This document shows, piece after piece, positions 62,810 to 64,000 of a stretch of DNA of 64,000 bases (positions are counted from its first letter, which is position 1; each line of letters opens with the position of its first letter). A program made the translations under genes and the position numbers. Origin of the DNA: Plasticicumulans lactativorans (GTDB lineage: Bacteria > Pseudomonadota > Gammaproteobacteria > Competibacterales > Competibacteraceae); NCBI RefSeq assembly GCF_004341245.1, contig NZ_SLWY01000001.1, positions 124,001 through 188,000 of the forward strand, read 5' to 3'. The notes beneath the pieces were generated by a model. It saw only the letters and a program-made list of their open reading frames with translations. It was not told the DNA's origin and did no database searches.

Positions 62810-62818
62810 TGATACTAT
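62810..62818 (+). promoter_or_regulatory. Extended -10 candidate for the transpeptidase gene
   Basis: TGATACTAT at 62810-62818 fits an extended -10 (TGnTACTAT) just 4 bases after the inverted repeat and 31 bases before the ATG. GATAC (62811-62815) and GTATC (62821-62825) form a small palindrome over it. No good -35. Confidence 0.35.
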
Positions 62819-62848
62819 CTGTATCGGATGGTCCGGAGAGGCGGTGGA

Positions 62849-64000
62849 ATGATGTTCATGTCGGCGTGGGTCAGGCGCGTGCTGTTCGGGACGCTGTGCG
62901 CGTTCGTTTCGCTCGGAGGCGCGCACGCGGCGCCCGGCGAGTCACCGGTGACGGCCGAACTGCGGGGGCGGCTGCAGGCGACGTCCACCGCCGTCGACGA
63001 CGAACTGCGCTCGCGCCCGCTGGTCGCACGTTTTTATGGCGCACGCGCCTGGCGCCCGGCCTGGACTGATGCGCAGGGGCGGCCGGGGGCGGCCGTCGAT
63101 GCGCTCTACGGCGCGGTCGCACGCGCCGGCGACGAGGGCCTGCGGCCGGCCGACTACCATCGCGCGGCCCTGCGCAAGCTGCTCGACGGCAGTCGCGGCG
63201 GCGCGCTGGGCGTCGCCCAGGCGGCGGAACTCGAACTGCTCGCCACCGATGCCTACCTCACCTACGGCCGCCACCTGCTCGGCGGGCGCCTCGATCCGCA
63301 GGGCATCGACAAGGACTGGACCCTCAAGGGGCGTTCGCGCGACCTCGTCGCCGTGCTCCAGCAGGCCCTCGCACAGCAGCGCGTCGCCGAATCCCTCGCC
63401 GAACTGGCCCCGGCCTATCCGGGCTACGCACGCCTGCGCGAGGGCCTCGCGCGCCTGCGCCAGACCGTCGCGGCCGGCGGCTGGCCCGCGGTGGGGGCGC
63501 TGGCCAAGGGCGAGCGGCTCGAACCCGGCGTGCAGGACCCGCGCATCGCCGAGGTGCGGGCGCGGCTGCTCGCCACCGGCGAGCTCGATGCGACGCAGGA
63601 CATCGGCGGTGACGTCTACGACCCGGCCCTGGTCGCCGCGGTCAAGGGCTTCCAGGCGCGCCACGGCCTGCTCGAGGACGGCGTGATCGGCGGCGCCACG
63701 GTGCTGGCGATGAACGTGACGGCGCGCGAGCGCGTGGCGCAGCTCGAGCTCAACCTCGAACGCTGGCGCTGGCTGCCGGCGGATCTCGGCAGCCGCTACA
63801 TCCTGATCAACATCCCGGCCTTCGAACTCGCGGTGTTCGAGGGCAACCAGCGCGTGTTCGAGGCGCGCGTGGTGGTCGGGCAGCAGGTCAAGCCGACGCC
63901 GGTGTTCACCGGCCGCATGCAGCAGGTGGTGTTCAGCCCGTACTGGAACGTGCCGCGTTCGATCGCGACCGAGGAACTGCTGCCGCAGTTGCGCCGCAAC
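62849..64000 (+). CDS. YcbB-type L,D-transpeptidase, 3'-truncated
   Basis: The frame is open from the ATG at 62849 to the end of the window (384 codons). Signal peptide is about 1-30 (VLFGTLCAFVSLGGAHA). The scaffold domain with LVARFYGARAWRPAWTDAQG, a peptidoglycan-binding domain (about 225-285, VKGFQARHGLLEDGVIG) and the start of the YkuD domain (ILINIPAFELAVFEG, PTPVFTGRMQQVVFSPYWNVP) follow. The catalytic Cys lies outside. YcbB/LdtD makes 3-3 peptidoglycan cross-links and supports beta-lactam tolerance. Confidence 0.93.
   Translation, partial: MMFMSAWVRRVLFGTLCAFVSLGGAHAAPGESPVTAELRGRLQATSTAVDDELRSRPLVARFYGARAWRPAWTDAQGRPGAAVDALYGAVARAGDEGLRPADYHRAALRKLLDGSRGGALGVAQAAELELLATDAYLTYGRHLLGGRLDPQGIDKDWTLKGRSRDLVAVLQQALAQQRVAESLAELAPAYPGYARLREGLARLRQTVAAGGWPAVGALAKGERLEPGVQDPRIAEVRARLLATGELDATQDIGGDVYDPALVAAVKGFQARHGLLEDGVIGGATVLAMNVTARERVAQLELNLERWRWLPADLGSRYILINIPAFELAVFEGNQRVFEARVVVGQQVKPTPVFTGRMQQVVFSPYWNVPRSIATEELLPQLRRN

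Overview
The window is 64 kb of very GC-rich, densely packed chromosome (about 70% GC by eye) from a Gram-negative proteobacterium with an LPS outer membrane. The order rseP-bamA-skp-lpxD-fabZ-lpxA-lpxB, the fmdB-aspS and holC-pepA/lptF-lptG blocks, and YheS, YqcC, YaiL-type, LplT/Aas and GacA/UvrY-type proteins point to Gammaproteobacteria, although a Betaproteobacterium is not excluded by sequence alone. I see no rRNA, tRNA, transposon, phage or CRISPR.

Layout. 1-7.6 kb: envelope assembly (RseP truncated by the window edge, BamA, Skp) and lipid A synthesis (LpxD, FabZ, LpxA, LpxB). 7.6-14.1 kb: YheS ABC-F ATPase, a YqcC-family protein, RlmD, a DUF2721 membrane protein and a PilJ-like chemoreceptor. 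14.2-20.5 kb: a tightly coupled leftward operon of GtrA-type flippase, GT2 glycosyltransferase, two polytopic GT39/ArnT-like proteins and a membrane GH17 glucanase. 20.8-23.7 kb: GST, GcvA-type LysR regulator and a mandelate-racemase-like enzyme with altered catalytic bases. 23.7-28.6 kb: D-2-hydroxyglutarate dehydrogenase divergent from serA, then a hydrolase and two small proteins. 28.6-34.9 kb: RarD, AcuI, LplT, a small secreted Sm-like protein, Aas and a YbjQ protein, all leftward. 35-41.4 kb: a secreted unknown protein, a composite inverted repeat, Mfd, a GacA/UvrY-type regulator and then an intergenic array of eleven degenerate palindromes repeated every 21 bp. 41.4-48.6 kb: HrpB, an isochorismatase-fold hydrolase, a response regulator with a C-terminal membrane anchor, and a CHASE-PAS-degenerate GGDEF protein. 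48.6-52.8 kb: zinc uptake (ZnuB, ZnuC, Zur divergent from ZnuA across a perfect 30-bp palindrome) plus a COG0523 GTPase. 53-61.4 kb: FmdB, AspRS (non-discriminating type), a soluble chemoreceptor, HolC, PepA, LptF/LptG, an RDD protein. 61.5-64 kb: three tandem DUF2173 (Roadblock/LC7-like) genes and a 3'-truncated YcbB-type L,D-transpeptidase.

Functionally the window is dominated by envelope work: beta-barrel assembly, lipid A synthesis and LPS export (LptFG), phospholipid repair (LplT/Aas), surface glycan decoration, and peptidoglycan cross-linking. A complete zinc-starvation module and several signalling proteins are interspersed. The least explained items are the 21-bp helically phased palindrome array at 40485-40715, the DUF2173 triplet, the membrane-anchored response regulator and the racemase-family enzyme lacking both canonical bases.
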